DNA of 64,000 nt from Woeseiaceae bacterium (GCA_021773075.1 JAJFKT010000012.1:186001-250000), one strand, 5' to 3'. Shown: positions 9,967 through 19,167, counted from the first letter of the stretch. The notes: generated from the letters alone by a model not told the origin. Made by a program: numbers and translations.

Positions 9967-9997
9967 AAAGAGTTGAATCTAGTCAAAATCGGGTACC
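9967..9997 (-). promoter_or_regulatory. Candidate ECF-sigma promoter of the sigma-fecR operon
   Basis: On the minus strand GGTACCC GATTTT, then 12 bp, then CTCTTT, ending about 30 bp before the sigma start codon. It shares 13 contiguous bases and the spacing with the receptor promoter at 8284-8314. Confidence 0.65.
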
Positions 9998-10003
9998 ACT
10001 AAA

Positions 10004-10795
10004 TCACTCGATTTCCGCCGAATCGCCGTTCGCAACGGGAATTCGCCAGAACTTACGATCGACCTTTACGTCCCGATCAAATGAAACCACGACCGATTCA
10101 GCGTCAGCACCAAGCGCTGACAACGGCGTTTCATCGCTGTTATTGAAGGAGTTTACTGCCGCAGGATATCGTACCGCCTGTTCCGGGCCAAAAAAAACCG
10201 ACGCGTAGCCAGGCCCGTCGTCGATCAGCGCCTGCATGCCACTGTAGTCGTGGCCGACTCCATTTGTCGCGCCATCGATCGTAAGACTCCCCCTGGCAAA
10301 CAGCAATTCGTATTCGAACGACGAGACGTCGGGCATGTCGGACACATCGTTCACGATATTCGCGACCGTCACGTCATAGCCCAGTGCCTCAAACAATGGC
10401 TGTGATTGCGGATCGGTGATCACCTGTACCACTGAAAACCACTGGTCAGGTTGCACTCTCGTGATGACTATTGGGACGCTATCTGGCTTCACCTGTACTG
10501 AGACGACTGCAAATGACAGCGGCGAATTCCTCTTCGTTGGGCCGTCAGGAGCCTGGCAGTGCCAGACACTAAAGCGGACTCGGCCATTGCCGTCATTCTG
10601 CGAAATTTCGATATTATCGCCAACCACCTGCTGCAATCGCCGTGCACTGGCATCCATCAATACTACAAGGCGCTCGCATGGCCAGGAAAACCTCGGATCC
10701 AGAACACCCGTCTCGGCGACCGGATGCGACACGCAGCCAGACACGACAGTCGCGAAACCGGCTGCGATGGCTAGTATTCGAATCCAGTAAATCAC
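10004..10795 (-). CDS. Predicted lipoprotein of unknown function
   Basis: A protein of about 263 residues with a hydrophobic leader (WIRILAIAAGFATVV) ending in a lipobox-like SGC, so a lipid-anchored envelope protein is likely. The start used is a GTG at 10795 that places the leader at the N-terminus; an ATG at 10840 gives 15 extra charged residues. The mature part has no motif I recognise. It is rich in beta-forming segments and contains FEALGYDVTVAN and FARGSLTID. It lies immediately upstream of the sigma-gene promoter on the same strand and ends only about 7 bp from that promoter motif. A functional tie to the signalling locus is possible but unproven. Confidence 0.65.
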   Translation of the reverse strand: MIYWIRILAIAAGFATVVSGCVSHPVAETGVLDPRFSWPCERLVVLMDASARRLQQVVGDNIEISQNDGNGRVRFSVWHCQAPDGPTKRNSPLSFAVVSVQVKPDSVPIVITRVQPDQWFSVVQVITDPQSQPLFEALGYDVTVANIVNDVSDMPDVSSFEYELLFARGSLTIDGATNGVGHDYSGMQALIDDGPGYASVFFGPEQAVRYPAAVNSFNNSDETPLSALGADAESVVVSFDRDVKVDRKFWRIPVANGDSAEIE

Positions 10796-10840
10796 AATTG
10801 TTTCAGTCCATTCGGAATTATCCGACTCTACCCGAAACAC

Positions 10841-11785
10841 GTCATTACCGCTGTTGCGAATCCGCCTACGCTCCAGCCTAAACGTCCTGGGCGCCCGCCG
10901 TTCGTTGTGCCACCGGTAATGAAGCAGATTGTACAGATCGGGCTTTTCTCGAATCCGGGAACGACGTTTTCATGTAGACGGCGCAAATTCAGAACAAGGC
11001 ATTCTTGGAAAATGTTAGCCGCAATTTGAGACCAACTAGTGTCTTTCAGAATTATTGGACTGATTGGAAGAAGCACTTACCCAGCGGGTAAGTAAGCGGT
11101 TGCTTAATCAAATTGTTCGTGAATATGACTGTCGCCCTAGAACGACACTAATAGTTGGAAATGAACAATTGCAGTTAAGTTCGCTAAACCTGAAATACGT
11201 AATTCTTGTGCATTGAATGTGATTCTGCCTTCTCACCCAAGAAATATTGACGATCGTATCGATTGAACGACAGATAAGAAATCCAACGACTTTTCTTACT
11301 AGAATGATCGCACGCAATTTGTATTGACCTCGCATGACTATTGGTCGTGTTCTCGGTTACTGCCCGAAATACGGAACTTCCTAAAACCTAGTTACTAACT
11401 AAGCTGGGAAGCAAGGGAACGTGTGTTAATCACGGTCTTGCGGCGTAGTTTCTGCGGGTGCAAGTCGATCTTTGAACTTTTTGAAATACTGCGAATTGTC
11501 GGCTCCCATTTTGTGTCAATGCATACGGCAAGTTTTGACCCAGAATTAGGACTCGTATCAGGGGAAAGTAAGGGTCAGAAGTTGCCCCTCGCCCTACCCT
11601 ATGTTCTCCATTCTTAACTCTTACCCAATTGTTAAGTACCCATTATCAGGCATGGCTTGGGATTCACCGGATTCTATCTGTCTCTCTGGCACACTATTAC
11701 GGATCATCGACTCTAGCCAAATATTTCAGCATGACAGCGAAATGCATAGTAAATCTGTGTGCGTGTGTGTACCGGCATTCGTGAA
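10841..11785. other. Gene-poor, AT-rich stretch at the transposon's left flank
   Basis: No convincing gene is seen in these 945 bp. The first 140 bp are GC-rich like the core genome and the rest is AT-rich like the neighbouring transposon, so the left boundary of the element probably falls inside. It contains an inverted repeat CTTACCC-AGC-GGGTAAG near 11077-11093, an AATTGTTC/GAACAATT pair near 11111-11170 and three copies of GAAATAC. None gives a terminus matching the right end at 28732. Confidence 0.5.
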
Positions 11786-12244
11786 CTACACCGTATGGGC
11801 CGCAACGTCTCGTCGAACCAAATGAAAAATGTCAGCGTCCGCGCCGACTAACAATTCATACGGACAACGTCCGCTGTACAGCGGGCCGCTATTGTCTCTC
11901 TTCAGCCATTTATCGATGCGATCGACTTGGCCCGAATACAGCCTTCCAAGGTACTTGTAGATCCCGAGCAAGCAAGAAATCTTCTCCAACTCGACTTCTC
12001 CAAGGCGATCGAAGTCTTCACCGAGCCAAGCTTGGTAGTCGTCTTCTGAAATGCTAAGAAATCTTGCAGCTTGTGAATGCGAAAAACGCCATGTTCCGGC
12101 CAATGAAACGTAGGCCCTCCCGGCGACTCGTCGAAACTTCGGGTCCTCCGCACTAAGACGCAAAGCGTCCTGAATGTTCTCGCGAAATTCCTCAATTCGG
12201 CGCTCATTGATGAGTTCGTCGATCAAACTACGACTCTTTTGCAA
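11786..12244 (-). CDS. Small MbcA/ParS-like antitoxin-type protein
   Basis: A 152-residue protein starting at TTG (12244) after a GAGGGA site. The N-terminus (RSLIDELINERRIEEFRE) closely matches the N-terminus of the product at 12597-12875, and both continue with VA-R-YV-LA. The middle is helical with an HTH-like stretch. The C-terminus (IDKWLKRDNSGPLYSGRCPYELL) resembles the toxin-binding domain of Xre/MbcA/ParS antitoxins. No RES or other partner toxin is visible next to it, so it may be an orphan regulator. It is the last gene on the tniQ side of the transposon. Family assignment is by motif resemblance only. Confidence 0.6.
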   Translation of the reverse strand: MQKSRSLIDELINERRIEEFRENIQDALRLSAEDPKFRRVAGRAYVSLAGTWRFSHSQAARFLSISEDDYQAWLGEDFDRLGEVELEKISCLLGIYKYLGRLYSGQVDRIDKWLKRDNSGPLYSGRCPYELLVGADADIFHLVRRDVAAHTV

Positions 12245-12387
12245 TTACGGTCCCTCTCTATCTGAACACCCAAACTGTGCGCGTTTCCAATCAGGAATAT
12301 TGCAGACCTCCATCAACTACTGGTCGTTTGCACGCACGCCGTCATATTTGGTGTAGCTGGCCCAGACGCACTGTACATATGCCATGA

Positions 12388-12600
12388 CTACGAACCCTTT
12401 GTCAGCGTCAATGACGGTGGACTAATCACTAAACGAGCCACGGCAAATAGTCCGGCGGCATGAAGGAGGCCGACTTTTGGTAGATCGAATACATCTGTGA
12501 CGCACCAGTTCCACAATAAGTAGGCCAACAATACCTGCGCCAGAAACCAAACAACGTGGTATACCAAGACGACGATGGCTTCTGCCGTACTATCGGTCAT
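12388..12600 (-). CDS. Small hydrophobic membrane protein
   Basis: A 70-residue protein with two likely transmembrane helices (AIVVLVYHVVWFLAQVLLAYLLW and HAAGLFAVARLVI). Its ATG overlaps the stop of the preceding gene in an ATGA arrangement, which suggests translational coupling. No family is recognised. Within the transposon it may belong to a small accessory operon with the HTH-like gene before it. Confidence 0.5.
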   Translation of the reverse strand: MTDSTAEAIVVLVYHVVWFLAQVLLAYLLWNWCVTDVFDLPKVGLLHAAGLFAVARLVISPPSLTLTKGS

Positions 12601-12875
12601 ACATCACCTCTATCTATATATTCATTCACTAGAAAATTCGCGGTTGGATCCTTATAGAAAATAATGCGATTCACGCCTGCCTCCTCAGCTATCCGAGACT
12701 TGTGCGGCCGACCGCGGTTCCGCGTAGGCTTTGCTAGACCGACATAGATGCGAGACGCGACGTCGCGAACTCTCGGTTGTTCAATGAAGTCTTCTAACCG
12801 ATCGCGGCGGTATTCGCGTAACTCTTCAATTCCACGTTCAGCTATTAGTTCATCTACCAAACTTCTGTTTCTCAT
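12597..12875 (-). CDS. Small DNA-binding-like protein sharing a motif with TniQ
   Basis: About 92 residues. The ATG at 12875 has GGAG 5 nt upstream; a longer frame from 12953 would overlap tniQ by 29 bp. The N-terminus (NRSLVDELIAERGIEELRE) is paralogous to the protein at 11786-12244. The C-terminus (SRIAEEAGVNRIIFYK) matches two segments in the C-terminus of TniQ (IADACGFNRNAFYN and IALEAGIDRNIFYK). The shared pattern IA-x-x-x-G-x-x-R-x-x-FY looks like a helix-turn-helix recognition unit. It could be a DNA-binding accessory factor of transposition or a regulator; function unknown. Confidence 0.6.
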   Translation of the reverse strand: MRNRSLVDELIAERGIEELREYRRDRLEDFIEQPRVRDVASRIYVGLAKPTRNRGRPHKSRIAEEAGVNRIIFYKDPTANFLVNEYIDRGDV

Positions 12876-12924
12876 CACGACTCCATCGAGATCATGGCCT
12901 TGTTCCTGTCGCTCCAAGATGTTC

Positions 12925-15249
12925 CTACCCGCATGACAATTCACTTTCGCCAACCAAGAAGTGCATAATCAAATTCTCGGCCTCGTCCGACTTGTAGAAA
13001 ATATTTCGGTCAATCCCTGCTTCAAGAGCGATTGCCTTTTTGTTTACCCGCTGTTTTCGTATCGTCGGAATCGGCTTACCGAGCTTCTTTCGTGATTCCA
13101 GATAGCGACCGAGAATCTCAAGATCCGTATTCCGATCAATTCCGCAACGTTTTGCGTCTTCTAGATCGAAGGACAACATCGTCTCTCTCAGTGATTTGTT
13201 GTTATAAAATGCATTGCGATTGAACCCGCAAGCATCGGCGATACGGCGAAAATTTGGCTTTCTGCCGACCCTTGGAAGTGCCTCACCCGACGACCGTAGC
13301 TTCTTGAGATACCGCTGCAGTTTGTCAGCGGTGTCGTTCTGTTTATGCCATGCTTGTAATCGTTCGTTCGCTTTTTTATTTGCCATTATCATTTCAGAGA
13401 CAAAGCTTTCGACGTCAGAGCGCCGCAAGAAAAAAGTCTTTACGCCGCGGCTACTAGTTACAGTAAGCAACTTGAGTTTTCGCTTTTCCGCACGCCGTCG
13501 CATCGCCATGGACGAACTATTCATTTTGACCGCAAGATCATTTAGCGTAACGTAGACCTCGGAAAATTCGTGCACGCTCTTTTCACAAATGCTTCGATGG
13601 TAAGGACCGGCCTGAATCGTCAGGTGAGTAAGACTTGCTAACACAGCCACGCAGTCGGACGAAACACCAATTCTTTGTCCGGCCTCTGTAAGAGTGAGTA
13701 GGCCCTTGGCAGTTGTTGCTCGCTCAGCCTCGATGTAGTCGTTGACCACTGCCTTTTCAAGATAAAGAAGTTGCGGTACATCCCCTGTCCTTCCGAATGA
13801 CCTAACGCGTCTCTCGAGAACGTCGATTGCGAACTTCGCCTTTCCGAAGTGCGACCAAAAAGTTGCTGTCTCTAGGACTTTGGAAAATGAAACGTGGACG
13901 CTCGGGTCAACTAGTGTGTTTGAGATTCGATCACCGACGGCCCGAAGCCTCGAAACGAGCGATTCAATGCTACTGGCACGATATCCGAGCGGCATTGTCG
14001 GACCAGACGGCCCCTCTACATAGCCAAGCTCTCGAAGCTCATACATCACCGATACCGGTAAGCTTGCCATTGCAGCGGCCTTTCGCTCGGTTATCCGATG
14101 CTCCTTGCCGACCTTCAGGTGACTCACAATTTCCGATTCCACAACGAATGCTCTCAGGTCCGCCGGCATTAGACCTGCCGCATTCTTGCTATTGAACCTG
14201 CACCAACCCTCGATTCGCTTAGGAGAAAACGCGAACTGTGAGCAAATCCATTCGACTGACAATGACTTCGGTAGTCGCGTATTCGGCGTCTCGATCAGTC
14301 GTCGGTCGCGCAGTATCGCTCCACTTTTTTCGACGCCGAGAAACGTCTCAATTTCATCCAAAATGAATCTAGAAGCTTGGGATAGGAGTTTCTCACCGCT
14401 TAGCGATCGATACAGCGGTCCGAATTGAATTCTCAAAATACTTAGCTGTTCTCCGGACGCGTTAGTTTCGCCGAGATCACGTAGCGACTTGTGAAAGTCA
14501 CTTGGCCAATTCCTGAGAGATCGTGCGGCAACCTCCAATACACTATCCGGCGACTCTAGTGCCTCCGTATGTGAAAACCGCTGAAGGTGTTGGCCCAGGA
14601 GAAAGAGAACGGACATCAATTGAACAAACGTCATTTTGCGCAGATCTGCAATCGGGAATCGGGATCTGTTCGGCGGGTCCGACGCAATTTCATTCTGCAA
14701 TTTTGATTGAGCCAACCCGAGCAATTCCACTTCACACACGAGCGCCTTTTTGACAGAGAAATCTTCCACCTCCGCGCCGCACCGACACTTTAGCAAGCCG
14801 GGTCTCAGCCAGCTCATTGTCTTCTTGCATGTCGAACAGCGCCGAACGGATTTGCATCGGTGCTTAGGGCAAACAGTTGCTAGCGTAAGATCCCAGTAGG
14901 AATCAATGTAGCCGCATTCGCGTATGCATGACGGACAAAAGGCCGATCGCTTTGGCGATAGTACGCGTGCAATACGCCACGACGATACTTCATGGCCGCG
15001 ATATACGGCGCGCTTATCATTGCCACCGCGAACGTCGCCGTATGAAACCTCCGAGAGGTCGTTTGCATCCCTACCGACTGCTCCTGCAAGCAGGGTCAGA
15101 TCGCAGTTCACGCCCAACTGACTTGCGCTCTTATATCCTGCGTAACAGAGAATGGTGCCTGGAGAAGAGTAGCCATTCGCCTCCGCAAGACGAATAGCGT
15201 ATCCAGTCATACTCTCACGCGCTTCAGGCGCTGGCGTCACGACTAACAT
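12925..15249 (-). CDS. tniQ: TniQ/TnsD-family target-site selector of the Tn7-like transposon
   Basis: A 774-residue protein. The N-terminal TniQ domain has the expected zinc ligands: CPSCIREC at about 105-112, CPKHRC at about 127-132, then C-x2-C and CRC to about residue 157. The length is far greater than short TniQ proteins and matches TnsD-like selectors that bind a specific attachment site. The C-terminus carries two copies of a helix-turn-helix-like motif (about residues 665-694 and 736-765). The start follows the tnsC stop by one base, so the two genes are coupled. As the right end abuts the 3' end of the nrdJ partner gene, this protein probably recognises that gene's end (inference). 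Confidence 0.9.
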   Translation of the reverse strand: MLVVTPAPEARESMTGYAIRLAEANGYSSPGTILCYAGYKSASQLGVNCDLTLLAGAVGRDANDLSEVSYGDVRGGNDKRAVYRGHEVSSWRIARVLSPKRSAFCPSCIRECGYIDSYWDLTLATVCPKHRCKSVRRCSTCKKTMSWLRPGLLKCRCGAEVEDFSVKKALVCEVELLGLAQSKLQNEIASDPPNRSRFPIADLRKMTFVQLMSVLFLLGQHLQRFSHTEALESPDSVLEVAARSLRNWPSDFHKSLRDLGETNASGEQLSILRIQFGPLYRSLSGEKLLSQASRFILDEIETFLGVEKSGAILRDRRLIETPNTRLPKSLSVEWICSQFAFSPKRIEGWCRFNSKNAAGLMPADLRAFVVESEIVSHLKVGKEHRITERKAAAMASLPVSVMYELRELGYVEGPSGPTMPLGYRASSIESLVSRLRAVGDRISNTLVDPSVHVSFSKVLETATFWSHFGKAKFAIDVLERRVRSFGRTGDVPQLLYLEKAVVNDYIEAERATTAKGLLTLTEAGQRIGVSSDCVAVLASLTHLTIQAGPYHRSICEKSVHEFSEVYVTLNDLAVKMNSSSMAMRRRAEKRKLKLLTVTSSRGVKTFFLRRSDVESFVSEMIMANKKANERLQAWHKQNDTADKLQRYLKKLRSSGEALPRVGRKPNFRRIADACGFNRNAFYNNKSLRETMLSFDLEDAKRCGIDRNTDLEILGRYLESRKKLGKPIPTIRKQRVNKKAIALEAGIDRNIFYKSDEAENLIMHFLVGESELSCG

Positions 15250-15250
15250 T

Positions 15251-16276
15251 TTATGTCCTCAGTACCGTATTCATTGAGGCACCACTCTTTTTCGATCGAT
15301 TGTTCCTTGCGGGCTCTTCGTTCGATTCAACTCCGACACTTTTTGCGGTATTTATCGCTATTTCGTTAGGTTCAGCTGAAAACTTTCGAGTGAACGGGTT
15401 TGGGGCGGCGTTCTTCCCCTCTACTTCCCATACGGCGGTCGTATGCGCGGTATGCAAATCGGCGAGTGTGGCTTTCTTAGAACCCGATTCCACAGCATTC
15501 CAAACCAACGTTTCCAGGAATTTCATGACGTACCCAATTAACCCGCCGCAGCCGACGTATATTCGAAATGCCATATCAACAGAAGTGAAATCCGGAACAT
15601 CAATAAACCGGCTAATCGACTCATGAAACGCCGACAATGTTCCGACGAATTGGCTTCGACTCATTTGATTGTTCCAATCAAATCGTGGCATCTCCACCGG
15701 CGCGAGAAAACGCCCACGTAGCTGCTCATTTTGAGCGATGACGGTCTTGCTATGCGTTAGTCCTGCCACAACAAGCCCTACCCTAGTGTCATCGACTAGC
15801 ACCTTTAGCCAATTCGCAACGTGGTGAGCTACTTTCAGCGATTCTCTATCGACGAAGTGGTGAAATTCATCGATTGAAACGACTTGTGTTTTGGCCGCTT
15901 TCATAAGTGTAACTAGGCGATTGGTCTTTTGAATTTCAGATCCAATGTAGTACCGCGGGTCTCCAAGTGATAACAGTAAGAGTTCTACCAACCCCATGAC
16001 GGTCGGTTTCGCCGGCGTGGTTACGTCTAATACAGGCACTTCAAGAAAATCTTCGCGCCTAACTCTCGGGTAAGAAAGCGTGAGCTCCTCGAGGACTGTC
16101 GTCTTACCGGTTCTCGATTCTCCATGTACTAACAAACACACCGGCTTTGATGACAGGCAAGAGCGTTTGTAGATGTGCTCTACTTTGGTAAATGCGTTTT
16201 GAAATGCCGGGTGCTGTATCAACGTCCCTTCGAAAGCTGAAATTGCGTCAGCTGAATCCGATGTAGCCATTGCCAC
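15251..16276 (-). CDS. tnsC: TnsC/TniB-family AAA ATPase, transposition regulator
   Basis: A 341-residue AAA+ ATPase that links the target selector to the transposase. Walker A is GESRTGKT at about residues 52-59 and Walker B is VVSIDEFHH at about 132-140. The downstream segment LVVAGLTHSKTVIAQNEQLRGRF holds the sensor and arginine-finger region expected of TniB/TnsC proteins. The frame opens with GTG at 16276 directly after the tnsB stop; an ATG at 16270 is the alternative. The gene is packed between tnsB and tniQ with no spacing. Confidence 0.92.
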   Translation of the reverse strand: MAMATSDSADAISAFEGTLIQHPAFQNAFTKVEHIYKRSCLSSKPVCLLVHGESRTGKTTVLEELTLSYPRVRREDFLEVPVLDVTTPAKPTVMGLVELLLLSLGDPRYYIGSEIQKTNRLVTLMKAAKTQVVSIDEFHHFVDRESLKVAHHVANWLKVLVDDTRVGLVVAGLTHSKTVIAQNEQLRGRFLAPVEMPRFDWNNQMSRSQFVGTLSAFHESISRFIDVPDFTSVDMAFRIYVGCGGLIGYVMKFLETLVWNAVESGSKKATLADLHTAHTTAVWEVEGKNAAPNPFTRKFSAEPNEIAINTAKSVGVESNEEPARNNRSKKSGASMNTVLRT

Positions 16277-18277
16277 TTAGACTGCCTCCTCGTCTGGGAC
16301 GCCCCGATCACGGTAAACCACCGATATCGGTTTGAAGTCAATGACGTCGCAAGTTTGAGTGTCGGCCGTTGGAATCTGCCTTGTAGACGGCTGTTTGCTG
16401 TCTAGAGTGTCAACGGTGTCCGTTTGAGTTTCAATCGGCTTGTCATTTGCCGGATCTGATGGCTTGCCAGCATTCTTGAATCGAGCCGCACGGGACCGTG
16501 TTCCCTTAGTTTTGGTAAGAAATTCGTCTCTCACCATTTGCCTAATTTCATCTTTTGCGTCCAGCCACGATTCCCAATCCTTCGCATCAAAGCGCTGACG
16601 CGCATAGCGCTTGCAAACGCCGTGCTGCCATCTCGACAAACCGGATGCATAATCCGAATAGAGGGCGGGTACACGATAAAGGTCGCCGGTCTTCGGGCAG
16701 ACTACGATGATTTCGCCAATATTCGAATCATCGATGCGCAACTGGACCGCGAAGTTTTCGCCGTAACGTTTTCGTAGATCGGACATTTCCGGCGAGTTGT
16801 AAAAAAGGCAGTCCAACTCAATACCCTTGTGCGTCAATTGGCGCGTCTCAGTACGACCCAAGATCGCGTCAAGAACTGTCGGGTCATCGGGTAGCGAAAT
16901 GTCTTCGTCTGAAATTGAGCTTGTCCAGTCGAGAACTGGCGGTAGGCCTGTAGCTCGATGTTGCTTTTGGTGATACATATCAGCAACCCACTTACGCACG
17001 ATCTCTTGGATCATGCTCAGACGGACCACTGCGTACTTGCTCGGGTCGTAATCACCCTTTTCAAGAATGTTGCTAAATGTCGTTCCGGGAATTCCGTGCG
17101 ATAGGTCGAAGTTCAATGTCTTAATGAATCGCTCGACTTTGCCCTTGTGCCAGGGTGTGCGTCTTTCGCAGTAGTGTATTTCGGTCCCGAATGAAAGGCA
17201 GGCATTTTCTAAGCTTTCACTGTGAAATTCACTACCATTGTCAACGACGAGCTCAGACATCACGCCGTGCGCAACCCATTCGTTCTTGATTGATGGATAG
17301 TCCTTGCGAAGATCGATTTTTGGGAGGAACGCGTCTCTCAAGCATGCAGCCACGCTCAGATGGCTCGGCGGTTCAAAGCCAAGGTAAAGTCCTAGAACAC
17401 AGCGGGTTCGCACATCGAGGCAAACCGTCAACCAGGGCCGACCAAGCGGCATGAACGTGTCGTCGTCAATGACTATGAGGTCAAGTGGTGAATGATCGAT
17501 TTCTGCTCGCTCAAGCGGTAAGTCAGCCACTAAATGGCACTGGACTGACCGGAATCGGTTCATCGCTACTGTTCTTCCGTACCGAGCAGCACACCTATCG
17601 AAAGCAGGAATTTCCTTGATAAGTCGCTTTACAAGTCGAAAAGTAGGTCGTCTCAAATGAATTTGACGCGGTCGCAGTTTATTCTCGCGCTTGATTCGCG
17701 TAACCGACTGGTTGAGAACTTCTTGATACGTCTCTCGCTCGAGGCTCATGTAGATCTCGTCGATGACGTCGTTTACCAGGTTAATTGTCTCTTGGGGGTA
17801 CCTTGAAGAGCGGTTGCCCTTCCGATGGGGCTGGTCGACCAAGCTTGTTAAATCCTGCCCGGACTCAACGTATCGCCGCTTCCACTTTAGTACTGACGAC
17901 GCACTTGGGCACGGATCTTTTGTGCCGATTTTCTCCCAGACCTGTTGTACAGCGAATACGATCGCATTTGCGGTGCTTGGAAATGAAAGGACAGCAACCA
18001 CGTAAGCACGCTTGACCTTCGCCCTCGCCCACTGGTGGTCCGAGATGTTAGAGATTTTTTGTCCGCTTCCACTGGCTGCAATGGAGAAATCCGAACTTGC
18101 GAAAACCAAGCTACCTTCTTCGTACAATTGACGAAGTGTCTTGGTCTGTAGTTCTTTTATTCGCAGCGACTTTGCGTTTTCGAGCTGCCATGTACAGTCA
18201 TCGAGTTTGCGAAGCAATTTGTGATTTTCGCCATTGATAGCTACGTGGACGCCTGCCCTAATTGACGAGGCACCCAC
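16277..18277 (-). CDS. tnsB: TnsB/TniA-family DDE transposase
   Basis: A 666-residue transposase of the retroviral-integrase superfamily that joins the 3' transposon ends to target DNA. The N-terminal part contains HTH domains for end binding. The catalytic core shows D261 (EIDHSPLD), D346 (VVDNGSEF) and E382 (KVERFIKTL), giving the D-x35-E spacing. A C-terminal beta-barrel region and a basic tail that would meet TnsC follow. Translation starts with GTG directly after the tnsA stop (TAGGTG). The catalytic triad is complete, so the enzyme could be active. Confidence 0.94.
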   Translation of the reverse strand: MGASSIRAGVHVAINGENHKLLRKLDDCTWQLENAKSLRIKELQTKTLRQLYEEGSLVFASSDFSIAASGSGQKISNISDHQWARAKVKRAYVVAVLSFPSTANAIVFAVQQVWEKIGTKDPCPSASSVLKWKRRYVESGQDLTSLVDQPHRKGNRSSRYPQETINLVNDVIDEIYMSLERETYQEVLNQSVTRIKRENKLRPRQIHLRRPTFRLVKRLIKEIPAFDRCAARYGRTVAMNRFRSVQCHLVADLPLERAEIDHSPLDLIVIDDDTFMPLGRPWLTVCLDVRTRCVLGLYLGFEPPSHLSVAACLRDAFLPKIDLRKDYPSIKNEWVAHGVMSELVVDNGSEFHSESLENACLSFGTEIHYCERRTPWHKGKVERFIKTLNFDLSHGIPGTTFSNILEKGDYDPSKYAVVRLSMIQEIVRKWVADMYHQKQHRATGLPPVLDWTSSISDEDISLPDDPTVLDAILGRTETRQLTHKGIELDCLFYNSPEMSDLRKRYGENFAVQLRIDDSNIGEIIVVCPKTGDLYRVPALYSDYASGLSRWQHGVCKRYARQRFDAKDWESWLDAKDEIRQMVRDEFLTKTKGTRSRAARFKNAGKPSDPANDKPIETQTDTVDTLDSKQPSTRQIPTADTQTCDVIDFKPISVVYRDRGVPDEEAV

Positions 18278-19045
18278 CTAAGCTGCCCAAAGATCAACAA
18301 GATCTTTGGCCTCCACATTTGAAAATAGGACAGTGTGATCATGAAGGGGGCCTTGGCAATCCTCGGCAAGGACATTGCCCTCCAATAGCAGTCGCGCCGC
18401 GACAAAACGACTTCGCTTCCCGAGGCAGCCATTCGTGATCTGACCCCAGGTAATTGATTTTCGCCGAGCAAAAAGCCGCCTCGCTGATTCTCGCTCAAGA
18501 ATCGTCGGCTCAGAACGACCGAACTTGAGGACAGATCGGCAGAATTTTTGTATCGGCGCCAGGCGCTCTTGGTCAACCGCTCGGACCCGATAGTTGAGGC
18601 CGAGGTGTGCCACGAGCGGCGTGAGCAAATCAGTACGCGCTTGGACTTCGGGGTCGTCGGCACCTGGACCGTCCTTGATCTCATCAATATCGATACGCGA
18701 ATTGCGCCGAACCACGAAGTCGGGAACGTGGGTGCGCTTTTCACCGTCCATCAGATAGTGAATAACTACTGCCTGTTCATGAAATGAGACCACCCGAGGA
18801 TCGCAGTCGTAGATTCGAGCGGCTGCAAGCTCATTGAGCGACTCGCACTCAATCATTCGGTCCATTTTCCAACTTGGGTACTTGTACGTCTGTCTTTCTC
18901 GGGACCGCGTGACGACCTTCCGCACTCTGAGCTGGCCATCAGGAGGAAATTCCAGTGAAAGCAATTTGGGGATTTCTACGGCATGGATGAACAGTCGTGG
19001 CGCTATGATGTTGGCACTGCGAAGGCCTTGGATTTCGTAAGACAT
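18278..19045 (-). CDS. tnsA: TnsA-family endonuclease
   Basis: A 255-residue restriction-like nuclease that makes the 5' cuts at transposon ends, allowing cut-and-paste movement. Motifs: an N-terminal acidic helix (ECESLNELAAARIYDCDP), then HVPDFVV and IDIDEIKDG, which supply the Asp and the E-x-K of the PD-(D/E)XK-like active site. The ATG at 19045 is preferred because AAAGGAG precedes it; the upstream ATG at 19063 would place that site inside the gene. Its presence sets this element apart from the simpler TniABQ (Tn5053-type) transposons. Confidence 0.92.
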   Translation of the reverse strand: MSYEIQGLRSANIIAPRLFIHAVEIPKLLSLEFPPDGQLRVRKVVTRSRERQTYKYPSWKMDRMIECESLNELAAARIYDCDPRVVSFHEQAVVIHYLMDGEKRTHVPDFVVRRNSRIDIDEIKDGPGADDPEVQARTDLLTPLVAHLGLNYRVRAVDQERLAPIQKFCRSVLKFGRSEPTILERESARRLFARRKSITWGQITNGCLGKRSRFVAARLLLEGNVLAEDCQGPLHDHTVLFSNVEAKDLVDLWAA

Positions 19046-19167
19046 AGGGGCTCCTTTCGACATCGATTTCGACGCCGATTAGCAAAAATTTTCAAAAGGA
19101 GACCTTGACGAGAAATGAACAGTGGCCGATACTGGATTTGTGAAAGCAGTGACTTGCTCACTGTACA

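Noticed and set aside
10828-11335. Two short minus-strand frames in the gene-poor flank
   Set aside because: They have no ribosome-binding sites, no domain signal and atypical codon use.
11512-11541. TGTGTCAATGCATACGG...TTTTGACCC as the transposon left end
   Set aside because: It shares TGTG, GCATA and TTTTGACCC with the right end but with different internal spacing, and its 5-bp flank (CATTT) does not match the right flank (GGTTG).
12925-19045. CRISPR-associated transposon
   Set aside because: No cas genes, repeat array or guide-like repeat is seen anywhere in the window.
10929-19166. TGTACA pairs as ends of a shorter tns element
   Set aside because: Only seven bases match, and no repeat units lie inside either copy.
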